Shown here one piece after another: positions 22,546 through 33,354 of a DNA stretch of 64,000 nt. Under the pieces are notes generated by a model. It did not search any database. It was given only the letters and a program-made list of their open reading frames with translations, and was not told the DNA's origin. This DNA is from Punica granatum (lineage: Eukaryota > Streptophyta > Magnoliopsida > Myrtales > Lythraceae): NCBI RefSeq assembly GCF_007655135.1, contig NC_045129.1, positions 6,200,001-6,264,000 of the forward strand. Direction: 5' to 3'. Within the stretch, counting starts at the first letter, position 1; each line of letters begins with the position of its first letter. The position numbers and the translations under genes are program-made.

Positions 22546-22873
22546 AAAGATACGGGAAATTTTATGGTGCAATCAATAAAATTGGTTCCACCATACCATC
22601 AAGTAATTTACTATGTGAGTAAAAAGTTAAGTAATTTATTAAAAAATTAATTAAAGTTCCTCAAAATATGTGTAGTTTATTTCAAAATTTATATAACTTG
22701 TTTCGAAATATGTGTAATTTATCTTGGAATCTATGTAATTACCTTTTTTTGTTAGTAATTTCCTTCATTTGTTAGTAATTTACTAGAAATTTATGTAACT
22801 TACTACAAATTTGAATAATTTATCCTGATTATACAGTACAATTGATTACACCGTAGACCTTCCCGAAAGATAC
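22546..22873. mobile_element. Second MITE-like insertion with 8-bp TSD
   Basis: The element at 22554-22865 starts GGGAAATTTTATGGTGCAAT and ends in an imperfect inverted match (GATTACACCGTAGACCTTCCCG). AAAGATAC is repeated at 22546-22553 and 22866-22873. The inside repeats GTAATTTACT-like words. A related sequence is at 57.35-57.55 kb. Confidence 0.6.
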
Positions 22874-22969
22874 AAGCCCAACCAACCACAAATTGACTTT
22901 CCGAAATAAATAGTTTCATGGGAGTATAAGAACCGATGATTTTTTCTTACTGCAACTCTTTCTAGTCTC

Positions 22970-23330
22970 ACCCTTTGAACCCGCCAGCGGAACAAGTTCC
23001 CGATCCTCAGCATTGAGTCTACGAACCGTGAGAAGAAGGAATCCTTGCTCTCAGTATACTTCTTCTAAACGCAATCAAATAAGAGGACCTGGTAGGAATT
23101 GATTAGGCCCTTGTGGGACATCGCTATAGTCGAAGGCAGTTGGTCACACTTTGTCCAAGCAGAAAATCGCCCCAGCTTGTGCAGCCTGACTGGATGGTGG
23201 TCGGAGAAGGACTCGTCGGACTGATTTTACGGCCTCTGCCTGAAGCTTGTTCACGCATACTAGTCTACCCTCCCTTGATCTCTTTATCACTTACTGCTCA
23301 TTCGCGTACTAATCAAGGTTATCATTGAAT
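22970..23330 (-). pseudogene. Class III peroxidase relic, unit 1
   Basis: Position and nucleotide similarity match the clearer relics at 35205-35560 and 30750-31140 (GTTCC..ATCCTCAGCATTGAGTC, then AAGCTTGTTCACGCAT). The frame is broken repeatedly. It is the most decayed of the three. Confidence 0.55.
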
Positions 23331-23814
23331 TTTGCCAAAAAAAAAAATCTTCTAAGGGGAGGGCAATAACAGAAGCTTCTATTATATGGCTTATGAATTC
23401 AATATATTTTGCCAATTAAATTGCTGGTTTCTTGTGAATAAGTGCTAGCTGAATAACGTTATACATCTTTCATTGCTTAGGTGGCATTCAGGTAAGACAA
23501 CATTCTAAATGTTAAATTTACATGGTTCCAGACTAGAACATGACGAGGAGTAATAGAGAAGATCGACACCCCAAAAGATCCTTGCCTCGAATCATGTGTC
23601 ATACATTTTCTCCGGTCCTTGAACTCGGGGAATTCCTAGTGCAATATTTCATGACTTGGAAACTTCAAAGCAAGATTTTACAATTGATTACAAGAACAAA
23701 AATATATACAGCACAGATTCTGCTGATACGCAGCTTCCAAATGGCACAATCTTCTTCAAGTCCTTTTCCTGCTCATCGGGTTCTTGTTTAGTGGATACAC
23801 TAGCGTGGTTTGTC

Positions 23815-23968
23815 CAATTAACCCATTCTTCTGCCTTATCTGCAGGCTTCTCATCAGGCGACTCATTCTGGGACTGCTCTTTGCCAGCTTCTACAGGAAC
23901 AACATCCTTAACCAGTTCCTCTTCCTAGACTATGACAGGCTTCTTTATGGGCAAACCGTGCTCCACCT
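23815..23968 (-). pseudogene. Rhodanese-type sulfurtransferase last-exon relic, unit 1
   Basis: Minus strand gives VEHGLPIKKPVIV then a stop, followed by a Glu/Lys-rich stretch (EEELVKDVVPVEAGKEQ). It is the last exon of the gene intact at 36372-37597. Earlier exons are not recognisable nearby. Confidence 0.6.
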
Positions 23969-23969
23969 G

Positions 23970-25935
23970 TCTTTTAACATTACATAGGAATTCAAACGGA
24001 ATAAATATTCGAATTGCTTCCGATCCTTGTCTTATAATTAAGTGATCGGTTGAATTTTTCACACCAATGACAACATATTTTGGTGAATCATCTCCTTGAT
24101 GGGAGTATAGTGTTCCCTCGATCTACTTCTGTTCTTCCTCTCCATCGTTCATGAGATCCTTCCTCTCTTCTCTGTTCTGTTCTGCCTCCCCGCCGCCGAG
24201 TCAATTAAACCATGTCCCTTTCTAGCTTCTCCGTTGTGAATTCAAAGGCCTTAAATAATGGGAATCCTCACACCAGATCATGTCAGGAATAACCAATATC
24301 CCAGTGTGATCTACCAAACATTAAGTTCAGTAATTGACCAGCAACGGGACGGTGCACTGCTGCTTAATAACGATAGAGGTTCCCAATTTGCTTTGCTTCA
24401 ATAGAAACAACTTACAGTCAACTACGGAATGTATAAATTACAAGTTTTATCAACTTCTTTTTTCCAGTCAAAGATAATTTGGGTCGAAACAGCGGAAATG
24501 GAAGGTAACTGTTGTCAATTCATAACAAACTTACACCAAATAATCCTGAAGAATCGTTCCACTTTGTTATGATTTTCTATAGTCATGGAATTTTTCTTCC
24601 CCCTCCATCTTCATCTATATAAGCCCTCAACTTCTTCCTTTCATATCCGTCATCACACCGAAATGTACCTAAAGTTACAACATCGCAGGTGCCTCTTCAA
24701 ACGTCGTCGCTTGGTTTGGGTAGCGTCCTTGTTCTCATGTTGTACTTGTCTCGAGGTCATCTTCTCATGTGCCAATCGCTTTTTCACAACAACCCAGGAC
24801 GGAACTTCAAGGAACTCGGACATGGGTGTCTTAGGAATGTGCTCTGCAGATTTCACTCATCCTTGTAATCCACTAATTAATGAAGCTTCTAGGACAGACT
24901 CCCTTCAGTGGGTCAACAGTTTGAGTTGAAAACCGCTGCATCCTAGGACACTATATCGTTCAGCCCTATGAAGTCGCGTGGGTCGTGGTGGAAGAGTGAT
25001 TGTTGCACGAGAAGACCACCTCCAGAACAAAATCAGCAGTATAAGAACATCGACGTGCACAACCTTTTGGACAAAAAAGGGCATTACTTCCTTTGGATTA
25101 ACGGTTTGTAATATACTATGAATTCATCATCCGTTAAAACTAAATATTTAGCTTCCAAATTCTGTCCAAAATAATTCTCGGTTAAATCTTAGCGGTTGCC
25201 TGAATGATCTACTTCTGTCAGTCGAATTGTTATGTATTGTTCAAGATTGGGAAGGAAGATTTCGTCTTCCATCCTCAGATCAATGTTAAACTGTGAGCTT
25301 GTTTTGCGCAGCTAATGACTCGGAACTTCTTGTATTCTCTCAAATATATTTTTCAAGTCCATTTATCTCTTCTTCTTTTTTCCTATTATTTGACTATTCT
25401 TGATTTTTTTTTTTGCGGGCTTGAGATTGAATCAAGCTCTACAGAAAAGTCTGCTATACGAAGACTGGACTCGATTATCTTTCGGTTACTGCGGACAAGT
25501 TATATCTATCAAATGTGGCGTGTAAGTAATTTCCAGATTTTTCAGCAGAAGATTGCTCTCCTATTTCAAGGTTGTTGCTGCGGGACTTGGAGTCGGGGGT
25601 CTATTTCATTCCGAACTCGAGTTCAAGATGCAATTTTCTTTATTAGCTGCTAAGGCATTTCCCTTTTAATTGTACAAATGTTATCTATGGTTGTTCATGG
25701 ATAAGTAGTGTACGATATCCAGTTTTATTGATCAATGCAATTACAATAGGACAAAGTTATATATATATATATATTTATATATAATTAAAAATTTGTAATC
25801 GTATAATTGAGTTGCCGAGAACATATAACCTATATAACATATATTGTATTTTTCATAAAATATAATGAAAATTTAAAAAGTGATAGTTTTTCACTTAGTT
25901 TATGTATGGATACCGTTAATGCATTGGTGTCAACC
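23970..25935. other. Between repeat units; no gene recognised
   Basis: At 24600-24930 a TATA-like CTATATAAGCCC precedes ATG at 24663, opening an 88-codon plus-strand frame, and the opposite strand is also open (24856-24653). Neither product matches a family I know. 25.7-25.93 kb is AT-rich. Nothing else is supportable. Confidence 0.3.
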
Positions 25936-25939
25936 GGGT

Positions 25940-26065
25940 AGCAACGTGGTCATAGTTCAAGATGTTCGCTCCTTGATCCACCGGGATTGGATGGTGGTTG
26001 TGCAACATGTGTTACGTAAAGAGAACTCTTATGCATATTGACTAGCGAATCATGCGCTTGCTCGC
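25940..26065 (+). mobile_element. LINE/RNase H-like coding relic
   Basis: Plus-strand translation reads VRSLIHRDWMVVVQHVLRKE, then NSYAY, a stop, and LANHALAR. This is the C-terminal RNase H pattern of plant non-LTR elements (rDW-v-i-hv-REgN--AD-LAn-al), with the Asp codon replaced and a stop in place of the next residue. It is a short non-functional remnant. Confidence 0.45.
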
Positions 26066-26299
26066 TTCTAGTCGGAGTCCATGTACTTACTCTTTGCCCA
26101 CCTGGGCTCCACTTCTTATTATTTGGAAATGTCATAGGGGCTGCCAAATTGTTTTCGTTACGAACCTGGGCTTAGGTCCCATATTTCATACAAAAAAAAA
26201 AAGTATAACAGTATAAAAATATAAAAACAGTCTAGGAGATAATCACTAATTTAGCCCTATTCAATAAGAACGGAATGCATTAATCATAGACATAGTAAA

Positions 26300-27388
26300 C
26301 ATTATCAAGCATGAAATTAGGCTTGATATCTTCTTTAAACCAATCAACCTTAAAATTGCAAACCGAAACCAAAGAGGCCTGGCTGAAGTAAGGGAGTTCA
26401 TCTCATATCACAGGGAACCACTTATAAGTTCGTAAATTTATTACTTGTTTCTACGTGGATAGAATCATTAACATGCTGATGGATATCTTGAAATTATATA
26501 TTTTTTTGGTTAATTTTATAACTGAAAGCTTCCACTTATCAAATTTAATAAATCATACATATATCTACGCTTTTGAAAAATAAATATAATATGTTGAAAA
26601 ATAAATATGATATATCATACATATATCAAGAATCGGATCAACAGCTTTATAAGATAAGATTTTTGTCCATGAAATCAGGCAGCGAAGCAGATTTTAGACG
26701 GACTGTTCCGATCTGTGCAAGCCACAAGAAATTCATAATCAGGCACAGGGTGTATGCATGGTTGTCTCCTTAATTAGACAATAGAGGGATCCCACCTTAT
26801 TCAACCAATATACTGCTCAAAGTTTTTTTTTCTTTCCTCGTAAACCTTGAGGATTCATTCATTACATGTAAAAATTACATGACGAGATTACAAGGTGAAA
26901 ATGCTCAAAAATTAAAAATTACAATATCAGAATTAATCAAATGCTCCCAGACATATTGCACAGAAAAAACTGAGGTGGAAAGCAAGGGTAGTAGCTATCC
27001 GAGATTCCGATCAAAACCTTCTGCCGTCATACATGGACCTCGATAAATAAGGGAAGGGTCCTCAAGTCATAAATCCATGTAGAACTCAACCATCTGATAT
27101 CGAGGTTACGCAGGGATCTCGATATCAAAGCAAACCGGGGGATCTTGACCTGTACTCGGGAGCCAAAAAAAAAAAGCCCTCAACAACGGCAACCACCCTC
27201 AATCGGGGTCGTCAGCTACTTCTGTTGTGAATTGCTATATATAAAAAAAAGTTCATGCTAAAGAAATGAGTGCCAAATTGGGTTTTTGTGTAGCAGTTCA
27301 TGTTGATGTCGATGTTCGGGGAGAAGCAGCAGTTTTAGTTGGATGACAACGATTTCGTTTTCTTTTCAGGCTCTGTAGTGTTCAGCGG
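26300..27388 (+). repeat. Upstream part of kinase repeat unit 2, interrupted
   Basis: 26620-26810 aligns with 19555-19810 upstream of copy 1 (ATCAAGAA-CGGAT, then AGATAAGATTTT, then a GACAATAGAGG block). 27290-27388 aligns with the copy 1 leader (GTTCATGT-GA-GTCG-TGTTCG). The intervening 26820-27240 is unrelated, apparently inserted, sequence. Confidence 0.5.
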
Positions 27389-27480
27389 ATGGCACCTCTA
27401 ATTCAGGCTGCTATTCCTCCTGACCGAATCTGGCGAAGAGGGAAGAAGTACTACTCCGTGGGTGATGCTATTCTTGAGCA
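27389..27480 (+). pseudogene. MAP kinase stump (copy 2), first 31 codons only
   Basis: Starts MAPLIQAAIPPDRIWRRGKK, then YYSVGDAILE, matching the N-terminus of copies 1, 3 and 4. It stops matching at GAGCA, where it joins TA-rich sequence equivalent to the promoter of the next unit, and reads HYI and a stop. No kinase domain follows. It marks a deletion or unequal-exchange breakpoint in the array. Confidence 0.8.
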
Positions 27481-28565
27481 TTATATATAGAGTAAAATGC
27501 ATTTTGCCCCCCAATCTTTAGGCCTAGTGGCGAAGTGCCCCCCGACCTTAAAAATTTTGCACTACACCACCTGACCTTTTTAAAAATAAACAAAGTGCTC
27601 CTCCGATTGTCTTTCCGATCAGTTTTCCGGCCAAAAAATAATTAGTTTCGGATTTTAGAAAATAATTTTTAAAAATTAAATATATATAATAAAAAATTAG
27701 AAGAAATAAAACCATGACATTGGAGAGGGAGAGAGGGAGATGAGGGATAGAAGGGGATGGTGGTTGCTGCCGCCCATCCACCACGGCCCAGGGCAAGTTC
27801 TCGGACACTTATCTGCTCCCCTTAGATCTCTCTCTTGAGGAGGATGAAAGAGAGCTCTGAAAATTCATAGCTCTGTTAACCTCCCAATAAGCAAAATTTT
27901 GTTGTTCGCCCCGTTGTTTCCCCCAACATTACTTGTTTCAATCCATTTTCTGGTTGTCCTTCTTCTCCACTGTCGTCGTCATCTTGTCTGATGGGTATTA
28001 CAATAATTCCAAGAAGTGTGATTTTATATGTTTGTTTTCCTTTGGAAATTTCGGTCATTGCTCCACCAATCCGTCCGGTTAATTATCGTGGAACCCTAGA
28101 ACAGTCATGTGGTGGTTAATGGCTTATGAATCTGCACCGCAGTATTGTTGTTTGCAATTGGTTTTTGAACTCCTGAGTTCATAAATTAGTGGGCTTGTAA
28201 ATCTATGTCGAGGGGGTGAGGGGGTGATAAAGAGTGCAATTTTGGGAGAGAAGGGGGAGTGTGAGGTCACTGGTGGCATGAGAGGCGTCCGATGATTTTC
28301 CCTTGGTGATGGTGGTCGGGCGGCAGGCGATGACCGCTCCTTCTGTTACTCGCAGCTTTTTCTCTTTGACGTTCTCCTTCTTTTTCTACTCATTTTATTA
28401 TTTATTTAGATTTGGCTGGAAAACTGATCGGAAAGGCAATCGTAGGAGCACTTTGTTTATTTTTAAATAGGTCATGTGGTATAGTGTAAAATTTTTAAGG
28501 TCAGGGGGCACTTTGCCACTAGGCCTAAAGATTGGGAGGTAAAATGCATTTAACTCTTATATATA
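27481..28565. mobile_element. Non-autonomous Mutator-like element with long TIRs and 9-bp TSD
   Basis: The element at 27490-28556 (1067 bp) is flanked by TTATATATA at 27481-27489 and 28557-28565. The 9-base duplication is the Mutator-superfamily length. Terminal inverted repeats extend about 140 bp (GAGT-AAATGCATTTT outermost, then the AGGCCTAGTGGC block, then a CCGATCAGTTTTCCGGCCAA block). The interior has no transposase. 28058-27876 on the minus strand has an open 60-codon frame with an Asp/Glu run that could be captured coding sequence; I do not recognise it. The insertion is about 100 bp upstream of the TATA box of kinase copy 3. Confidence 0.87.
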
Positions 28566-28661
28566 TGTTAGTAGAATATATATATATATATTAGTATAAA
28601 TAATAACCGAATCTTTAGTAGTATTATTATTTATTATATAAAAAATCACAAAACAAACAAA

Positions 28662-28668
28662 TATAAAA
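28662..28668 (+). promoter_or_regulatory. TATA box of kinase copy 3
   Basis: TATAAAA inside AATATAAAAGGATCTAG, conserved in position with copy 4. Confidence 0.6.
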
Positions 28669-29200
28669 GGATCTAGAGAGTTGCGGCTGGAGCTCCCCGC
28701 AAATATAGCGCAGGAGACAGAGATCCTACTCAATCTATCTCTATGCTTAATATCTCTAGAGAATCAATATATATTCTCTTCCATCCCTTCCCGACTTTCT
28801 TGCTCAGCCAATCTCATTTAACACTTCCTACGTAAAAAGAAAGCCCATATCAAACTCCGCTGCAGTTCTCGTGCTCCCTCGTCGACCTTTCTGAGTTTGC
28901 AGTGCTGAGGAAGTAGACGAAGGACCAGTCAAGCAGGTCTCACGAAGTAAGATTATATTTCTTCTTGAACTTCATCTTTCCTGCGTGCTGAATCACTTGC
29001 CCCCGTTTGCAGTGTGGCGCTATTTTCTGTTTCTATTTTATGAGTGATGTCGACATCGGTGTTCAGGAATAGGCAGCATTTTATTATTTTCAGTTTGATC
29101 GGAGAAAAGGTTCCGTTTTTTAGGGTCTTGCTGCATATCCTTTCGGTGTTGTTCATAGAGAAAACGATTTGTGGATTTTTTAGGCTAAGCAGCGCGCAGG

Positions 29201-30334
29201 ATGGCACCTTCAGTCCAGGCAGCTATTCCTCCTGATGGAATCTGGCGAAGAGGGAAGAAGTACTATTCGGTGTGTGATGTTATTTTCGAGATCGACGCCA
29301 AGTATGATCCCATCAAGCCTCTGGGGGCGGGAGCATATGGAGTGGTCTGCTCCGCGCATGATGAGGAGACGAAAAAGAAGGTCGCCATCAAGAAGATCTC
29401 CAACGTGTTTGAAGACCAGACCACTGCTGTTAGGACTCTGAGGGAGATGATGATTCTCCGGCAAATCAAGCACTTCAACGTGATCCCCCTCAAGGATGTG
29501 ATGCTGCCAGCCCCGAAGGCGCAGTTTAAGGATGTTTATTTGGTCTTCGAGCTCATGGACACTGACCTGGATCGTGTTATCGAGTCTGGTTTGCCGCTAT
29601 CTGCCAACCACGTCAAGTACTTTCTCTTTCAGATACTGTGCGGCCTCCGCCACATTCACTCAGCCAACATACTCCACCAAGACCTGAAGCCCAGCAACAT
29701 CCTCGTCAACGCTGATGGTCATCTGAAGATTGGCGATTTTGGACTTGCTAGAACGACAGCCCAAGATGACTCCCAGGTCATGACAGGATATGTCGCCACT
29801 CGATGGTACCGTGCACCCGAGGTCCTCCTCGTCTCCCTCAACTATGGGCAACCTATTGACGTATGGTCCACCGGGTGTATCTTTGCTGAAATTCTTGGGA
29901 GAAAGCCCATCTTTCCCGGCACCAGCAGCCTCAACCAGTTGCAGCACATAATAAACGTGCTAGGGACCCCGAAGCAAGCTGATCTTGAGTTCATCCAAAA
30001 TAAGAAGGCCAGAAATTACATCCAATCCTTGCCTTACTCTAGTGGAACCCCACTGTCGAATCTCTTCCCCCAGGCAGATTCTCTGGGATTAGACTTGCTT
30101 GAGAAGATGCTTGCATTCAACCCAAAGAAGAGGATCACTGCTTCTCAAGCGCTCAAGCACCCTTACCTGGCAGACGTTTACATTGCAGATTTCGACTCTC
30201 CAGCGCAATTCCAAGTGAAGCTGGACGTGGACGAGGATTCAAAATTTAATGAGATGAGGAAACTGATGTGGGATGAGATGCTCTACAGCCATCCCGAACT
30301 CGCTTTATGCCGTCGCTGTCGCCCTCGCCGATAG
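29201..30334 (+). CDS. MAP kinase, group C-like, TGY/HQD type (copy 3)
   Basis: 377 residues, intronless coding region. Gly-rich loop GAGAYGVV (42-49), Lys64, Glu82, HQDLKPSN (159-166; His159 codon at 29675), GDFGLAR with DFG 179-181, lip VMTGYVATRWYRAPEVLL with Thr195-Gly196-Tyr197 at 29783-29791, common MAPK C-lobe, and tail CRRCRPRR. TGYVATRWYRAPE is the wording of animal p38 rather than of plant TEY kinases. Nearly identical to copy 4, so the duplication is recent. The leader keeps the intron acceptor (TTTTTTAG at 29176-29183) but the donor region reads CCCCCGTTTGCAG instead of CCCCCGGTATGT, so leader splicing may differ. The activating MAPKK cannot be inferred. Confidence 0.9.
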   Translation: MAPSVQAAIPPDGIWRRGKKYYSVCDVIFEIDAKYDPIKPLGAGAYGVVCSAHDEETKKKVAIKKISNVFEDQTTAVRTLREMMILRQIKHFNVIPLKDVMLPAPKAQFKDVYLVFELMDTDLDRVIESGLPLSANHVKYFLFQILCGLRHIHSANILHQDLKPSNILVNADGHLKIGDFGLARTTAQDDSQVMTGYVATRWYRAPEVLLVSLNYGQPIDVWSTGCIFAEILGRKPIFPGTSSLNQLQHIINVLGTPKQADLEFIQNKKARNYIQSLPYSSGTPLSNLFPQADSLGLDLLEKMLAFNPKKRITASQALKHPYLADVYIADFDSPAQFQVKLDVDEDSKFNEMRKLMWDEMLYSHPELALCRRCRPRR

Positions 30335-30749
30335 GTTGTTATGCCTCAACAGAAGTCTGTTTGTGCCCATTTCTTCCTTAGCATCGGACTACGAAGGACT
30401 TGACCGTATATACCAGCAACGGGAAACCTTTCATGTATCAAGGGAGGCTGCAATTTTTGAAATTACTCGCTTATTAGTACTTAATGGTACTTGGAGTTCA
30501 AGTATGGCAGTTGTAACTCTATAAATGATAGTACCTTTCAAACTATTCCTGTGAAGGTAGTTGAGTCTGCAAGTTTATAAGAAGTTGTCTGCAAATTTTG
30601 CTGAACAGATGCTTTATTTGGTTTCAACTATTACAAAGATAGAGTCCCAAAGAACAGGATTTTCCTAAGAAATAGATGCTTGGAACGATAAAATTTGATT
30701 AATTTCTCAGAATCTGATTCATTTATCTTACAGCAACGATTTATAATAT

Positions 30750-31140
30750 CACCCTTCGAACCCGTCAGGGGAAGATGTTCCCCATCGTCAGCATTGAGTC
30801 CGCGAACTGCTAGAAGCAGACATCCTTGCTCTCAGAATACTTCTTCATGAGCGCCATCTGAATAGGTTCTTGTAGGAAATCAAGTTCTGGAAGTTGCTAT
30901 TGTTGAAGGTGGTGGGGCTCATGTTGTACGAGGAGAAGGTGTTGTTGTCCCTGCCTCAGCTCAGGCAGCCCGGATGGAATTGGTCAGAGTAGGACTGGTC
31001 AAGGGTGAAATCGTGCTTGCTGTTCCCCGACTGATTGTACAGCTCCACTTGAAGCTTGTTCACGCATGCTAGTCGACCCTCCCTCATATGATCTCTCTAT
31101 CACTCACTGCTCGTTCACATACTAATCAAAGTTGTTATGA
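30750..31140 (-). pseudogene. Class III peroxidase relic, unit 3
   Basis: Minus-strand sequence corresponds base for base to the relic at 35205-35560, including the segment for DNNTFSSYNMSPTTFNN. The remainder has stops and frame changes. It lacks the heme-ligand and distal His regions that would lie upstream. Confidence 0.65.
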
Positions 31141-31944
31141 ACAAGTAAGGGCTAGCCCAGTAACCAGACGCATCTTTTGTTAAAGAGGTGGCGTTCAGAT
31201 AAGACGGCCTAAAGGATCATTCAGGTAACACAGCCAATAAAACATTCCAGATCATGTTTATCCTGTTCAATATCCACTCGAATTTTGAACTGCCATGGCT
31301 AAATGCTGACACGGTGTTCAGGCTGTGCTTCGAACAAATCATCCAACCCTGAGGCCACACCATGTACCCTGTGTGTTTTGGTCAACTCTTAGGCCTGAGG
31401 TTGCCAGTGACCTCAGTTCACCGGCAACCTCGAATGCACTTTGGAGTTGATACATCATATATGAATGGTTGAAGATATATCTCTCGATGTTGCTAGGTAA
31501 AGAATTCACAAATTACATACTGAATATGGTCTGATCCTTTTTTATATATTACAGAAAAACAAGGGATTAACCCAAAACGGTCATCCCCTTCCTGGATGGC
31601 TATCCCTTCTAAAAATTCAGTCCACGTGGTATCAGACTAGAATGTGACAAGCAGTAAAGGAGAAGATCGACATCCCAAAAGATCCTTGCCTCGAATCATA
31701 TGTCATGCATTTTCTCCAGTCCTTGAACTCATGGAATTACTAGTTCAATATACCAGGACTTGGAATCTTCAAAGCAGGACTTGACAATCGATTTACAATA
31801 AGATGATAAATATACAGCACAGATTCTGCCAAAATGCAACTTTCAAACGGCACAATCTTTGATTCTTTCCCCCTCCATCGGGTTCTTATTTGATGGATAC
31901 AAGGACATGGTCTCGTTCAAAAAACCTGTTCTTCTACCTAATCT

Positions 31945-32745
31945 GCGGGTTTCTCCGCAGGCAACTCATTCTTCTTCTGCTGATTACCGGCTTCAGCAGG
32001 CTTCTGTACAGAAACAACCTCCTTAGCTTGTTCCTCTTCCTTGACTATGACAGGCTTCTTTATGGGCAAACCGTGCTCCACTCAGGCAAGTTAACCTCCT
32101 CCCATGTTAATGACTTGCTTGTAACCCTGCCAAAATTCATTCGCAGCTATGTATTAGAGAATTATGCCAAAATATCACATTCAGTTCCAGGAAAGTCTTG
32201 ATTTTTCAACTTACAGCTTTGACGAGATCGATGCCTGTATCCAAGGATCTGACACCACTCCGGCATCCCTAAGAGTTTGACGTCGACGTATGTAAATTCA
32301 TGAATGATAGAGAAGTGTATCGAAGATGGAAAGAAAATACTGCCCTTATCTGGTTCGCAACAAATTAATGCTTACTGTTAGAAAATTTGTCTGAGTCATT
32401 ATTGCATGAACTCTTCTCAATAAGTTTATTATAGAGAGATAATCACTAATTCAGCGATGATCAACAGGAGGAATTAATTACACATGTCCTCTTTAAACTG
32501 ATCAACCTTGGCATTGCAAACCGAAATCATGATAATCATTGGAGGCCAAGCTAAAGGATTTCAAGTTCACATCACACTTAAAGATTTGTTTGAGAACATA
32601 CTAGAAGCCAAAATCAGTACTTACCACTACTATTTTATCTTCGATAAGCACACAAGGCTGGCTCCAACAACTGCGGATTCTTAACCCAGCCTGAATCCCG
32701 AAACAAACAATATCATTTATCTCAACGGATTCATCGAGGGTATGC
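31945..32745 (-). pseudogene. Rhodanese-type sulfurtransferase relic (last three exons), unit 3
   Basis: It carries equivalents of the last three exons of the intact gene at 36372-37597: the KNLQ exon (about 32640-32690, with a deletion and stop), the GCRSGVRS exon (about 32219-32270), and the last exon (about 31955-32127). The last exon has two nonsense changes in the conserved GGGYLSWV segment: TAC to TAA at 32091-32093 and TGG to TGA at 32082-32084. The first three exons are missing because the duplication breakpoint cuts inside intron 3. Confidence 0.75.
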
Positions 32746-32754
32746 AAGAATCAA

Positions 32755-32775
32755 CGATTGAGGTTCTAGTACATA
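32755..32775. other. Junction between repeat units 3 and 4
   Basis: Left of this point the sequence follows rhodanese intron 3 (as at 37210-37232); to the right it follows the kinase upstream region (GTTCTAGTACATAAAATACGA, as at 19701). AGGTT at 32761-32765 fits both parents, with GGTT common to all, a short microhomology at the tandem-duplication breakpoint. Confidence 0.6.
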
Positions 32776-32996
32776 AAATACGATCAGCCGGGGGATCCAT
32801 GCCTAGTTGTCTCCATTCCAAAAATTTACGATAGAGGACCCGACCCGACTCAAGCAACAGATCATTTTGCTAGTTAAATCGATATCTAGTATTATATATA
32901 TGTTAGTAGAATATAGATATATATATTAGTATAAATAATAACTGAATCTTTAGTAGTATTATTTTTTATTATATAAAAAATCACAAAACAAACAGA

Positions 32997-33003
32997 TATA
33001 AAA
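32997..33003 (+). promoter_or_regulatory. TATA box of kinase copy 4
   Basis: TATAAAA in GATATAAAAGGATCTAG, as in copy 3. Confidence 0.6.
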
Positions 33004-33354
33004 GGATCTAGAGAGTTGTGGCTGGAGCTCCCCGCAAATATAGCGCAGGAGACTGTGATTCTACTCAATCTATCTCTATGCTTAATATCTCTAGAGAATC
33101 AATATATTCTCTTCCATCCCTTCCCGACTTTCGTGCTCGGCCAATCTCATTTAACACTTCCCACGTAAAAGAAAGCCTCTACTCCTTCAAACGCCATATC
33201 AAACTCCGCTTCAGTTCTCGTGCTCCCGCGTCCTGCTTTCTGAGTTTACAGTGCTGAGGAAGTAGACGAAGGACCAGTCAAGGAGGTCTCACGAAATAAG
33301 ATTATATTCCTTCTTGAACTTCATCTTTCCTGCTTGCTGAATCACTTGCCCCCG

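Noticed and set aside
29660..29947. Open frames antisense to the kinases (also 29473-29210, 33819-33556, 34344-34006, 21145-20954)
   Set aside because: They are exact shadows of the conserved kinase coding strand, carry no domain, and exist only because of codon composition.
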